Source: Myxococcales bacterium 68-20
GTDB taxonomy: Bacteria > Myxococcota_A > Polyangia > Polyangiales > Polyangiaceae
Assembly: GCA_001899635.1 (NCBI GenBank)
Contig: MKVQ01000015.1
Span: 83,223 to 147,222 of the forward strand
Direction of reading: 5' to 3'
Length of the DNA: 64,000 nucleotides
The number at the start of each line of letters is the position of its first letter. The first letter of the stretch is position 1. The notes below the pieces were generated by a model. That model saw only the letters and a list, made by a program, of their open reading frames with translations. It had not been told where the DNA came from and ran no database searches. Shown here piece by piece: positions 9,001 to 16,486 of this stretch. The position numbers were made by a program, and so were the translations under genes.

Positions 9001-9760
9001 GCGGAACCTCGCGCTCTGGAACTACGGCGAGCCGCTCCTCAACAAGGAGCTCCCCGCGATGATCGCGCACGCGAAGGAAGCGGGCGTGCGCGTGGTGAAG
9101 GTGTCGTCGAACGTCCACTTCCTCGACGGCGAGCGCGGCCTCGCCCTGCTGCGCTCCGGGCTCGACGTCCTCATCCTCAGCGTCGACGGTGCGAGCGCGG
9201 AGACCTACGCGACGTTCCGCAAGGATGGCGACTTCGAGCGCGTCGCGGGGTCGGTCGCCTGGCTCTGCGCCGAGAAGAAGAGGCTCGGTCTCGACAAGCC
9301 GCGGATCGAGCTCCAGTTCATCGTGATGCGTCACAACGAGCACGAGCTGCCGGAGATGCGTCGCCTCGCGCGCGAGTGGGGGGTCGATCGGCTGCGCGTG
9401 AAGACGGTGGGCGCCGACGACGCCACGACGAAGGATCTCGTCCCCGCCGAGCGGCTCCTCTCTCGATACAAGGCGGACGGCGAGACGCCCAACGTCCGTC
9501 ATGCGTTCTGCACGATGGCCTGGGACCACACGGTCGTGAACGTCGACGGCTCGGTCACGCCGTGCTGCTATCTCCGTCCCGACATGGGCGATGCGTTCGT
9601 GATGGGCAATGTCTTCCAGGCCTCGTTCCCCGAGATCTGGCGCGGCGAACGCTACCGCGCGTTCCGTGCGGCGATGCTCGCCGGACGGGAGTCGATGCCG
9701 GTGTGCGATCGCTGCCGTGGCGGCACCCACGATCTCATCGCGTCCGTGGAGGCTCCGTGA
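6014..9760 (+). CDS. Trimodular protein: GT28-like glycosyltransferase - GT4 glycosyltransferase - radical SAM/SPASM enzyme
   Basis: One uninterrupted frame of 1,248 residues. Residues 1-361 are a GT28/MurG-like glycosyltransferase (GLGHVVRAVS loop; SQAGYNAIAEI donor motif). Residues 362 to about 757 are a GT4 glycosyltransferase with HDFAPKLGGMETV at its start, VSRLAPRKGH and the EX7E motif (E660 to E668, in EGFGVALVE). Residues about 760-945 are an uncharacterised alpha/beta linker. The rest is a radical SAM domain with Cys960, Cys964 and Cys967 (CNLACPTC) for the 4Fe-4S cluster, and a C-terminal SPASM-like Cys set (SVTPCCY, CDRC). An internal ATG at 7097 sits exactly at the first domain boundary, so independent translation of the GT4 part is possible. 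Coupled by ATGA to the gene before and GTGA to the gene after. A missed stop or frameshift cannot be excluded. Confidence 0.8.
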   Translation: MKVAFHTINGVGLGHVVRAVSLATEMRALVPGVKLLVLTNARDTSRIAEAGLDFVKLPPRLSEPHADPGRALTALPEPFEEAALVAALETFRPDLVVFDTHAPMRVARQVAAIGARAVLVLRELRPEALRSFVASAAPLAFDRIVVPHAPGDMDLAPLDGLPVVLAGPIVRPIRGDAPAPSSGAPRVVATAGGGGQPVDARRYLRAVADAHLLARARVPELETVLVTGPYGEPPSNLERYPGLTVVRSTADLDALLARATLVVSQAGYNAIAEIRALEKPAVLVPGHRKAEDQRARALRLARAGAAVIAKPEARSIADAVEAILGSGDRLAAMTRAHRTIPLVARNREAAAAVLRPVWRPPMKNAMAKVAIVAHDFAPKLGGMETVARSLAACLLARGVGVRVYTTNRLGARSASGLGEDVVVPLYQPRPPPARIDLEDDLLATIDAALRDSADVIHLCHAGLGPWVPALRAALPCIVTVNVHGNDLLAPWVFHDGTPDAYRTAQIEGLSSADAVLAVSRFSQDLARGRGVAPGVLHTIENGVDPTRFCPGARDATLARRFGIEDEDEVVLTVSRLAPRKGHRTALEAIALLAKKRPRLKFVFTGASDAMRTELAQIADGLGIGARIVATGFVPDAELPALYRLANVFALLASEADDDVEGFGVALVEAAASGVPAVASRTGGVPEALVDGETGLLVTAGDAVSAARAIERLLEDRALARTLGARGRERVLTELSHERAADRVLGIWSALLERGARTPVDRSPAWPGSSAFVPAENGVLLTRRAQERGAARRAARAARRQSLHAVVERGQLVRLRATGAGARLLPDALEDCAAEGHAPRVEVKLRRFVEADFAAYALPLLEGVELVHGVPHPGARALLDAVRAMPEEALRRVRLVRLFLTPEAREAPSLALEAVPETHALRRFFAERGAVVVPPPELMRYLSELPAGGPETAMVEPTNLCNLACPTCPTGTGKIKPLPQMTLDRFDHVLGELAPRMRNLALWNYGEPLLNKELPAMIAHAKEAGVRVVKVSSNVHFLDGERGLALLRSGLDVLILSVDGASAETYATFRKDGDFERVAGSVAWLCAEKKRLGLDKPRIELQFIVMRHNEHELPEMRRLAREWGVDRLRVKTVGADDATTKDLVPAERLLSRYKADGETPNVRHAFCTMAWDHTVVNVDGSVTPCCYLRPDMGDAFVMGNVFQASFPEIWRGERYRAFRAAMLAGRESMPVCDRCRGGTHDLIASVEAP

Positions 9761-11148
9761 ACCGCAGCGTCTCGCATGGCGAGGACGCCCTCCGTCACGA
9801 GCGCGTCGCGCTCTTCGAGGATGGGACACCCGACGCGCCCGGTGAGGCGCTCGCTGCGTATCGCCGAGCGGCCAGCGCGCTCGGGGAGGGGACGACGCTC
9901 GCGTGGCATGTCGACCCCGGCAACCTCGGTCTCCTGTCACGGGCGATGCGCGAGCTAGCCGCGCAACGCCTCGACGTGGTGCTCCGCGCCGACGACGTCG
10001 CGGAGGACCGCACCGAGGTCGCGAGCGAGTCCGCGCTCGTGCCCACGCTCCGCCGCCTGCGCGAGCAGCCGCCGGCGAGCTCGATCCCGCGGCGGGACGT
10101 CCGGCTCGTGATGACCAACGGCCGGCCGTACGTCCTGCCGCCACCTGCGCTCGACATCTCGACGAACGATCTGTGCGGGCTCGAGTGCAACATGTGCGGT
10201 AACCGCGCGACGCGTCGCGATCCGCACACGATCTCGTCCGCGGACGTCCAGCGGCTCATCGCCGAGGCGGCCGCCTGGGGCATCCGCCGCGTCGCGCTCA
10301 CCGGCGCGGGCGAGCCGTTCCGCGATCCGAACATGCTCGATCACATCCGCCATGCGAACGAGCTCGAGCACCTCGTCACGATCACGACCAACGGCTTCCC
10401 GATCTCCGACAAGATCGCGACCGAGCTCGCGGAGCGCGTCGCATCGGTCTCCGTGTCGATCCACGGCGCCGCCGACGAAACCCACGACGCCATCGTCGGC
10501 GTGCCGAAGGCCGGGGAGAACGCATGGCGCGCGATCCGTCGCATGGTGCGCGCACGCGATGCGCGCCCGGGCTCGAAGCTGAGCGTCAACGTCTCCACCG
10601 TCATCCAGCGCAAGAACGTCGGCGAGATCCCCGCGCTCGTCCGCCGCGCGCGCGACGAGGGCGTCTCGGGGATCAACATCCAGCCGGTGAACCTCCAGCA
10701 CGGCTCCTTCCGCGGAGACGGCATCGTTCGGCGCGACGATCTCGTGGCGATGTCGCGCCTCTGGCCTACCCGCGAGCAGGAGGCGGCGCTCGACGCGACG
10801 TTCGACGAGCTCGCGAAGCTGAAGGGAGAGCTCGGTAAGGTGATGCACGCGTCGCTGGAGCGTCTCGCGCTCGTCCGGCGCTACTTCCGCGACTCGTCGC
10901 GGGAAGCGCTCGGAGTCGCGTGCCGCGTCGGCGAGGCGTTCCTGGCCGTGGATCACCGTGGACAGATCAAGCCGTGCTACCGCTTGCCGTGGTCGCACGG
11001 AGACGCGCGTCTCGTCGACGTCCGAGCGCTCTGGAACAGCAAGGCGTATGCGCGCACGCGCGCCCAGGTCGACGCGTGCCCGCTCACCTGCCTGAACAAC
11101 TGTTTCTTCCGCGAGCGGCGCGCCCGCGCCGAGGAGGCCGTCTCGTGA
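9757..11148 (+). CDS. Radical SAM/SPASM enzyme
   Basis: A 463-residue radical SAM protein. The GTG at 9757 overlaps the previous stop (GTGA), giving an N-terminal domain of about 130 residues before the cluster motif. Cys140, Cys144 and Cys147 (CGLECNMC) bind the 4Fe-4S cluster that cleaves S-adenosylmethionine; TGAGEPF and VSVSIHGA fit the core barrel. The C-terminus carries a SPASM-like set (ACRVGEAFLAV, IKPCYRLPW, DACPLTCLNNC) that would hold auxiliary clusters. Such enzymes modify peptides or sugars and other small molecules. Lying between glycosyltransferases and unknown proteins, it most likely works on the same product as the radical SAM module just upstream. Substrate unknown. Confidence 0.88.
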   Translation: MNRSVSHGEDALRHERVALFEDGTPDAPGEALAAYRRAASALGEGTTLAWHVDPGNLGLLSRAMRELAAQRLDVVLRADDVAEDRTEVASESALVPTLRRLREQPPASSIPRRDVRLVMTNGRPYVLPPPALDISTNDLCGLECNMCGNRATRRDPHTISSADVQRLIAEAAAWGIRRVALTGAGEPFRDPNMLDHIRHANELEHLVTITTNGFPISDKIATELAERVASVSVSIHGAADETHDAIVGVPKAGENAWRAIRRMVRARDARPGSKLSVNVSTVIQRKNVGEIPALVRRARDEGVSGINIQPVNLQHGSFRGDGIVRRDDLVAMSRLWPTREQEAALDATFDELAKLKGELGKVMHASLERLALVRRYFRDSSREALGVACRVGEAFLAVDHRGQIKPCYRLPWSHGDARLVDVRALWNSKAYARTRAQVDACPLTCLNNCFFRERRARAEEAVS

Positions 11149-11648
11149 GCGCGCGCATTGTCGCGACGCCGCTGGAGGCCGAGATCACGGTCGCGGTCGC
11201 CGATCGCGATCTGTCCGCGGCGATGACGGAGGCGATCGCGAGGGCGCTCCGCGAGGCGACGGCGGCGTGCTCGGCGCCCGCCCCCCGCGTGGTGCGCCTC
11301 CGGACGCGAAAGCGCTTCGCGCGCCTCGGGGCCGAGCGGATCGCCGGCGCCATTGTCGTTGTCGCCGTGACGGCGTCGAATGCCCGGCGGCTCCTCGAGC
11401 TGGTCGAGGCCGTGCGCGGGGCGGGGGCGAGCGGCGTCCAGCTCGTCTGGGACGGGACGACGCCGGCCCGAGACGACGTCGAGCGGCACGTCTTCGCCGT
11501 CCTCGAGCGCGCACGCGCGACGCCTGCCGGCCCGCCGGTGGTCCTCGCGAAGGATAGCGAGCCGGCGTTCTCTCTTCGTGCCCTCGTGACGCATCGAGCA
11601 CGACCGATCACCCCGAACGACGAGCCAAACGACGAGGAAGCGTCATGA
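11145..11648 (+). CDS. Unknown alpha/beta protein in the glycosyltransferase-radical SAM run
   Basis: A 167-residue protein, GTG start inside the preceding stop (GTGA) and its own stop inside the next ATGA. A central hydrophobic strand (GAIVVVAVTASNARRLLELVEAV), a second strand (SGVQLVWDG) and a third (PPVVLAKD) alternate with helices, as in a small Rossmann or half-barrel fold. The layout echoes the alpha/beta segment that precedes the cluster motif in both neighbouring radical SAM proteins, so it may be a detached partner domain. No signal peptide. No family recognised. Confidence 0.7.
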   Translation: MSARIVATPLEAEITVAVADRDLSAAMTEAIARALREATAACSAPAPRVVRLRTRKRFARLGAERIAGAIVVVAVTASNARRLLELVEAVRGAGASGVQLVWDGTTPARDDVERHVFAVLERARATPAGPPVVLAKDSEPAFSLRALVTHRARPITPNDEPNDEEAS

Positions 11649-13000
11649 ACTGCAGGCGTGCGGGCCTGGTACTTCGCGGTCTCGCGAGAAACGAGCTCGA
11701 TGTCGAGTCGGAGGAGATCGACGAGCTCCTCGCGCTCGGCCTCGCGCTCGAGGCGGATCCGGACGACCTCGCGATGGCGACCTGGCTCCAGGGTGTCGTG
11801 CAAGCCCACGCGCAAACGAGCATCGGCGATCCGAACGCGACGGCTGCGCTAGCGAGCACGCTCCGCGAGACGGAGGAGCGCCTGAAGAGCGACTGGTTCC
11901 GCATCAAGTCGAGCAAGGTGGAGATCGCCCAGAAGGAGGCGGATCGCGTCGCGATGCGGCGGGCGATTGCGCTCCTCAACGACGCGACCACGATGGTGCC
12001 GATCGCGAAGATCGTGAGCGAGGCGCAGAGCCTTGCTCCGGGAGCACGGTACTGCGCATGCGAGCGGCTCGGATCGGAGCGCTACGCGTTGACGCACAAG
12101 GGATGGCGTGTGCGTGCCCAGCTCGAGGCGCGCCTCGAGCGCTTCGCCGAGGTTCCGCTCCGATCGTTCCTTCGCACGTTCGACAAGGCGGAAGCGAAGA
12201 TGCTCGCCTTCAGCAAGGACATCGCGGCGCTGTCCGCAAACGTCTGGGTGCGGAAGAACCGGGAGCACATCGTCATCGGCCTCGCGAAGGTCGACGGGCC
12301 GCGCGAGCAGACGATCGACGCGTACAAGTCGGCGCTTCAAGCCACGAAAGAGGCGGACCTCGCCGTGGTCTGCGTGCGCAACGCGGCGATGTCCGGGGGC
12401 ATCCGAGAGGCCCAGAAGCGGCTCGAGCAGGCGCAGGCCGCCCTCGCTCGGGTTGGCTATCCGCGGACGCCCATCGTGATGGGCGCGGCAAAGTCGATTC
12501 TCGGCTTCGCGCTCGAGCCCGGCGTGCTTCGCTTCGTCGAGATCCATCGGCGGCTCGAGCAGGCGTTCGGCCGCGGTCAGGAGATCCTCTTCAAGTTCAC
12601 GTCGCGGCTGATGCCGGCGACGGGGACCCCGGCGGACATCGTCGGTCGCGTCGTCACTGCTGCGTCGAGCCTCGTCTACCAGTCGCCGGCCGGCGAGCGC
12701 GCCCACGCTCGCGACGTTCGTAGCGCTGCCGTGGCGCTCGCGTCGATGGTGAAGACCCAGGATGCGATCCCGCCGATCGTCGCGCGCTTCCGGCAGATCG
12801 AAGCGGAGCTCGTGCGCGCCGGCATCAGCGTGATGCACAACGTCGAGGCGGATGCGCTCGAGTGCGTTCGCTGTCCCGGCACACCTCAGGAGGTGGTCGC
12901 CACCGTCAGCGCGATCCTGACGCAGCTCGCCGCCGGCCGTCAGTCCGAGCGAGCGGACGTGGCGATCGCCGTCGCCTTCGCCAAGCGCTTCGCGTACTGA
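11645..13000 (+). CDS. Large helical protein of unknown function, last gene of the coupled run
   Basis: A 451-residue, almost wholly alpha-helical, soluble protein starting in the ATGA overlap. The first 120 residues are acidic helices. Residues about 135-165 hold a paired Cys (CACERLG) followed by SERYALTHKGWRVRAQLE, a wing-like motif resembling RYRLTERGIAAIE in the first gene of the run. The rest is helical with no membrane segment, plus a late CVRC pair. The last two-thirds could be a repeat or scaffold structure. No enzyme motif is seen. Coupling to the radical SAM genes suggests a role in the same process, but that is inference only. Confidence 0.72.
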   Translation: MNCRRAGLVLRGLARNELDVESEEIDELLALGLALEADPDDLAMATWLQGVVQAHAQTSIGDPNATAALASTLRETEERLKSDWFRIKSSKVEIAQKEADRVAMRRAIALLNDATTMVPIAKIVSEAQSLAPGARYCACERLGSERYALTHKGWRVRAQLEARLERFAEVPLRSFLRTFDKAEAKMLAFSKDIAALSANVWVRKNREHIVIGLAKVDGPREQTIDAYKSALQATKEADLAVVCVRNAAMSGGIREAQKRLEQAQAALARVGYPRTPIVMGAAKSILGFALEPGVLRFVEIHRRLEQAFGRGQEILFKFTSRLMPATGTPADIVGRVVTAASSLVYQSPAGERAHARDVRSAAVALASMVKTQDAIPPIVARFRQIEAELVRAGISVMHNVEADALECVRCPGTPQEVVATVSAILTQLAAGRQSERADVAIAVAFAKRFAY

Positions 13001-13020
13001 CTCTCCTCCGGCGTCTGGCG

Positions 13021-13440
13021 TCAGTGCCGGGTGATGTTGCCCTTGGAGTCGATCACCCACAGGCCTTCCTTGTCGATCGGGTCGTCCTCGAAGGTGTCGT
13101 TCTTGTTCGCGTTGGTCTTGTGGAGATCGTACTGACCGACGAGGAGCGAGCTGCGCTTTCGCTTGTACTGCTCCTCCCACGTGCGCGGCTTCACCCCGTC
13201 GGTGTCGACGAGAATGGTCGCGCCGTTGTCCATCACGTTGATCATGGGCACCGTCACTCCGTCGACGATCACGCGCTCGTACTTCCCGTCGGGGGGAGGC
13301 GAGCCAGCCGGCGCGGCCGGAGCCGTCGCACCGGTCGCTCCAGCGGACGTCGACGATCCGGCCGGAGCCTCCTCTTTGTCCTTCTTGCTGCACGAAAAAC
13401 AGAGGACTGCGGCGAGTGCGAGCATGGCGGAGCGCGTCAT
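13021..13440 (-). CDS. Small lipoprotein, unknown function
   Basis: A 139-residue predicted lipoprotein, MTRSAMLALAAVLCFSC, lipidated Cys17. A Ser/Gly/Ala/Pro linker (about 25-50) leads to a compact hydrophilic domain (YERVIVDGVTVPMINVMDNG ... WVIDSKGNIT). The start was chosen because an upstream in-frame ATG would put charged residues before the signal peptide. It is convergent with the end of the radical SAM run (20 bases apart) and divergent from the symporter gene. Function unknown. Confidence 0.75.
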   Translation of the reverse strand: MTRSAMLALAAVLCFSCSKKDKEEAPAGSSTSAGATGATAPAAPAGSPPPDGKYERVIVDGVTVPMINVMDNGATILVDTDGVKPRTWEEQYKRKRSSLLVGQYDLHKTNANKNDTFEDDPIDKEGLWVIDSKGNITRH

Positions 13441-13518
13441 GCCGGCGATGCTAGCGCGCTTCGCTGCGCGATCCATCGTCGCCCGATCCGCGGTTCGGCG
13501 ATTGCGTAGTATCGGCCG

Positions 13519-14868
13519 ATGGAGCTGACGCCCGAGAGCGCCGAGCGCATCACCGAGGGGGAGGAGCCCCCGAAGAAGCGGCGTGGTCCGAGCCTCTATG
13601 TCCAGGTCCTGATCGCGCTCGCGCTCAGCGTGCTCCTCGGCTGGCTCCGTCCCGAGTGGGGGATCGCGATGAAGCCGCTCGGCGACGGCTTCGTGAAGCT
13701 GATCAAGATGCTCATCGGTCCGATCGTCTTCATGACGGTCGCCGTCGGCATCGCCGGGATGAAGGATCTGAAGAGCGTCGGTCGCGTCGGCGGCAAGGCG
13801 ATCCTCTACTTCGAAGTGATGACGACGCTCGCGCTGCTCATCGGGCTCGCGATCGCGCACCTCGTGAAGCCCGGTGCCGGGATCCACGCCTCCGCGGAGG
13901 GCATGGACCCATCCATCGTCGACAAGGCCCTGTCGGGGCCGAGGCCGCACGGCGTCGCGGAGCACCTCCTCGCGCTCATCCCGAACACCTTCCTCGGCGC
14001 GTTCGTCGACGGCGACGTTCTCCAGATCCTCGTGCTCGCGGTGCTGCTCGGCGTTGCGCTCGCAGGGCTCGGCGAGCGGGCGGCGGGCGTCAGCACGCTC
14101 CTCGAGCAGTTCGCGACGGCCGTCTTCGCGATCGTCGGCATCGTGATGCGTGCAGCGCCGATCGGGGCCTTCGGCGCGATGGCGTTCACGATCGGGAAGT
14201 ACGGCATCGGTACGCTGGGGAGCCTCGCCAAGCTGATGGCGGCCTTCTATGCGACCGCGCTCCTCTTCGTGCTCGTGGTGCTCGGCGCCGTGATGCGGGC
14301 GATGGGGCTGTCGATCATCAAGCTCCTTCGGTATCTCCGTGAGGAGCTCGTGATCGTGCTCGGCACGTCGTCGTCGGAGTCGGCGTTGCCGCGGCTCATG
14401 GGGAAGCTCGAGCTGCTCGGATGTGCGCCGCCCGTGGTCCGTCTCGTGGTCCCGACGGGATACTCGTTCAACCTGGACGGGACCTCGATCTACCTCACGA
14501 TGGCCGCGCTCTTCGTCGCGCAGGCGCTCGACGTTCCACTGAGCCCGGGCGACGAGATCCGTCTCCTCCTCGTGCTCCTCCTCACGTCGAAGGGCGCCGC
14601 GGCGGTCACCGGGAGCGGCTTCGTCACGCTCGCGGCCACGCTCGCCTCGACGGGGAGCGTCCCGGTCGTCGGGATCACGCTCCTCCTCGGCGTCGATCGG
14701 TTCATGTCCGAGGCTCGAGCGCTCACCAACATCGTCGGCAACGCCGTTGCCACGATCGTCGTCGCGAAGTGGGAGAAGCAGCTCGACGTCGCGCGAGCAA
14801 AGCGGGTACTGGAGGGCGGTCGGCCCGATGCCATCGACGACTCGCCCCCCGAGGTCACGTCCGACTGA
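13519..14868 (+). CDS. Dicarboxylate/amino acid:cation symporter (DAACS family)
   Basis: A 449-residue inner-membrane transporter of the DctA/GltP/GltPh family, which takes up C4-dicarboxylates or acidic amino acids with Na+ or H+. Visible signatures include the hairpin GTSSSESALPRLMGKLE (family pattern GTSSSE.xLP), then PTGYSFNLDGTSIYLTMAALF, and the late MSEARALTNIVGNAVATIVVAKWE. The length and eight-helix pattern are normal. The N-terminal 25 residues are hydrophilic. No regulator is adjacent. Whether the substrate is malate/succinate or glutamate/aspartate cannot be decided, so no symbol is given. Confidence 0.93.
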   Translation: MELTPESAERITEGEEPPKKRRGPSLYVQVLIALALSVLLGWLRPEWGIAMKPLGDGFVKLIKMLIGPIVFMTVAVGIAGMKDLKSVGRVGGKAILYFEVMTTLALLIGLAIAHLVKPGAGIHASAEGMDPSIVDKALSGPRPHGVAEHLLALIPNTFLGAFVDGDVLQILVLAVLLGVALAGLGERAAGVSTLLEQFATAVFAIVGIVMRAAPIGAFGAMAFTIGKYGIGTLGSLAKLMAAFYATALLFVLVVLGAVMRAMGLSIIKLLRYLREELVIVLGTSSSESALPRLMGKLELLGCAPPVVRLVVPTGYSFNLDGTSIYLTMAALFVAQALDVPLSPGDEIRLLLVLLLTSKGAAAVTGSGFVTLAATLASTGSVPVVGITLLLGVDRFMSEARALTNIVGNAVATIVVAKWEKQLDVARAKRVLEGGRPDAIDDSPPEVTSD

Positions 14869-14927
14869 CCCGTCGAGGCGCACGATCCCAGCGCAAGGCG
14901 GGGTGGGATGTTGGAGCCATCGGGTTA

Positions 14928-14939
14928 GAGTAATTACTC
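14928..14939. promoter_or_regulatory. Perfect 12-bp AT-containing palindrome, candidate operator
   Basis: GAGTAATTACTC lies 50 bases upstream of the next lipoprotein start, in the only A/T-rich patch of this intergenic region, and is followed by TCCAG-t-CTGGA, a second short inverted repeat. A dyad like this in a GC-rich genome is a plausible transcription factor site. No bound factor is known. Confidence 0.35.
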
Positions 14940-14989
14940 CAGTCTGGACGCAATTGAGATGCCCAGCCGTTCGGCCCTTGGCTATCGGT

Positions 14990-16258
14990 ATGCCGATGAA
15001 GAGAGCGGCAGCTTGCGGTCTCCTCCTGGCGGCGTGGATCCTCGCGTGTGGATCGAGCGGTCGTGACGGCTTCGGTGGCGGTCCCGACGGCAACGGCAAC
15101 TCCGCTGACGGAGGCGGCGGCCCCAACGACTTCGCGACGACCGACGCGAGCGACGACGGCGCGCTTCCTCCGTCGATCGGGACGCTCACCGGCAAGGTGG
15201 TGATGCCCGAGGGGACGATCCCGCTCTCGGACGCGCTCGTCTACCTGACCTCGACGCCGCCGGCTCCAATCCCGACGAACGCCTATTGCGACAAGTGCGT
15301 CGCGCTCGACTCGTATGCGTTCACGTACTCGAAGCCGGATGGGACGTTCGAGCTCCCCGCGTACGAAGCCGGCGAGCAGTACATCGTCGTTCAGAAGGGG
15401 CAGTTCCGTCGCGTCCGGAGGATCGCGGTGAACCCCGGCACCCAGGCGGTCCCCGGCGACCTGACCCGGCTTCCCGGCAAGACCGACGCTGCCCTCGGCG
15501 ATACGACGCCCCGCATGTTGATCTGGCCGGGGCAGTGGGATCACGTCGAGAAGTCGCTCAAGAAGATCGGGCTTCAGGACTACGAGCTCTTCCAGCCGGG
15601 GCTCAACATCGGCGCCTACAGCCAGAAGATGAAGGAGTTTCCGAACTATCACATCATCTTCCTCCCGTGCGCCGGGAGGGTGAACGACCCGGGCTCCGGG
15701 CCGATGTGTGAGGTCTCGGTCGACCCGAAGCTCAAGACCGCGGCGAAGGAGTTCGTCGCGCTCGGCGGCAAGCTGTACGTCTCCGACTGGAGCTACGAGT
15801 ACGTTCGCCAGGGGTGGCCGGGCGCGATCAAGTGGGTCGGCGAGACGAGCCAGCTCGGCTCTGCGTGCTCGGGCGGAGGCGACTACCCGGCCGAGTTCGA
15901 CGACGTCCCGCTCCGCGAGTGGATGACGGCGATCGGCGAAGGCAACGCGCAGCTGAAGGCCGCCTGGACCGCGATCGACAAGGTGTCGCCGATCGAGTCG
16001 ATCGACGAGAACGGCAACCCCTTCACGCAGACGCCGAAGGTGTGGGCTTCGGTGAAGCTGGGCGCGGCGGGCACGAAGCCGGCCACGGTGTCCTTCCAGG
16101 ATCGCTGCGGGCGCGTGCTCTACAGCACCTACCACGCCGAGGGCAGTGACACCGCGGGCGGGCAGGGCGACTTCCTCGCCCAGGAGAAGGCGCTCATGCA
16201 CATCCTCCTCGAGGTCGGCGTGTGCGTCGGTCCGAAGCCCATCCCGCCGGTGAAGTAG
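14990..16258 (+). CDS. Large lipoprotein with carboxypeptidase-regulatory-like domain
   Basis: About 422 residues (ATG at 14990, or 420 from the ATG at 14996). Signal peptide with lipobox ILAC, then a low-complexity Gly/Asp/Ser linker with GGGPDGNGNSADGGGG. Residues about 60-165 form a carboxypeptidase-regulatory-like beta sandwich (LTGKVVMPEGTIPLSDALVYL ... GTFELPAYEAGEQYIV). The remaining 250 residues resemble a class-I-amidotransferase-like alpha/beta fold by pattern (RMLIWPGQWDHVEKSL, YHIIFLPCAGR, FVALGGKLYVSDWSYEYV) and include four scattered cysteines. Probably displayed on the outer membrane. Substrate or partner unknown. Confidence 0.75.
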   Translation: MPMKRAAACGLLLAAWILACGSSGRDGFGGGPDGNGNSADGGGGPNDFATTDASDDGALPPSIGTLTGKVVMPEGTIPLSDALVYLTSTPPAPIPTNAYCDKCVALDSYAFTYSKPDGTFELPAYEAGEQYIVVQKGQFRRVRRIAVNPGTQAVPGDLTRLPGKTDAALGDTTPRMLIWPGQWDHVEKSLKKIGLQDYELFQPGLNIGAYSQKMKEFPNYHIIFLPCAGRVNDPGSGPMCEVSVDPKLKTAAKEFVALGGKLYVSDWSYEYVRQGWPGAIKWVGETSQLGSACSGGGDYPAEFDDVPLREWMTAIGEGNAQLKAAWTAIDKVSPIESIDENGNPFTQTPKVWASVKLGAAGTKPATVSFQDRCGRVLYSTYHAEGSDTAGGQGDFLAQEKALMHILLEVGVCVGPKPIPPVK

Positions 16259-16390
16259 TCGCGAGCGACGTGACGGACGCGTCGCCCGCGGTCACTGCAG
16301 CGTGGCCGTGAGGCCGCGCGCGCCGGCGACCGCCTAGAACCTCGACCCATCGATTTCGATGGGTTGTGGTTCGACCATGAGAACGAAACT

Positions 16391-16484
16391 CCCGGACACA
16401 AGGCTGTGCGATGACGGGAGGTTCGTTCCGACCCCTCGCTTGTCGTGGGGTCGGAACGAACCGGTCGAGCTCATGGTGTCCGGG
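16391..16484. terminator. Nested stem-loop between convergent genes
   Basis: The inner arms GGTTCGTTCCGACCCC (16420-16435) and its exact complement (16447-16462) form a perfect 16-bp stem with an 11-base loop. Outer arms CCCGGACAC (16391-16399) and GTGTCCGGG (16476-16484) enclose it. A further short palindrome, cccatcgatttcgatggg, lies at about 16347-16364. Sitting three bases from the stop of the reverse gene and about 130 bases after the forward gene, it is well placed as a bidirectional terminator. Its length and nesting exceed ordinary terminators, so a small repeat element is also possible. Confidence 0.6.
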
Positions 16485-16486
16485 TA

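Noticed and set aside
6983-10144. 1,053-codon reverse frame opposite the GT4-radical SAM gene
   Set aside because: Contains no motif; the forward strand has clear catalytic motifs in the same bases.
9700-13000. A short RiPP precursor peptide near the radical SAM genes
   Set aside because: All frames between the coupled genes are closed by overlaps, and no small Cys- or Gly-rich peptide with its own ribosome binding site is visible.
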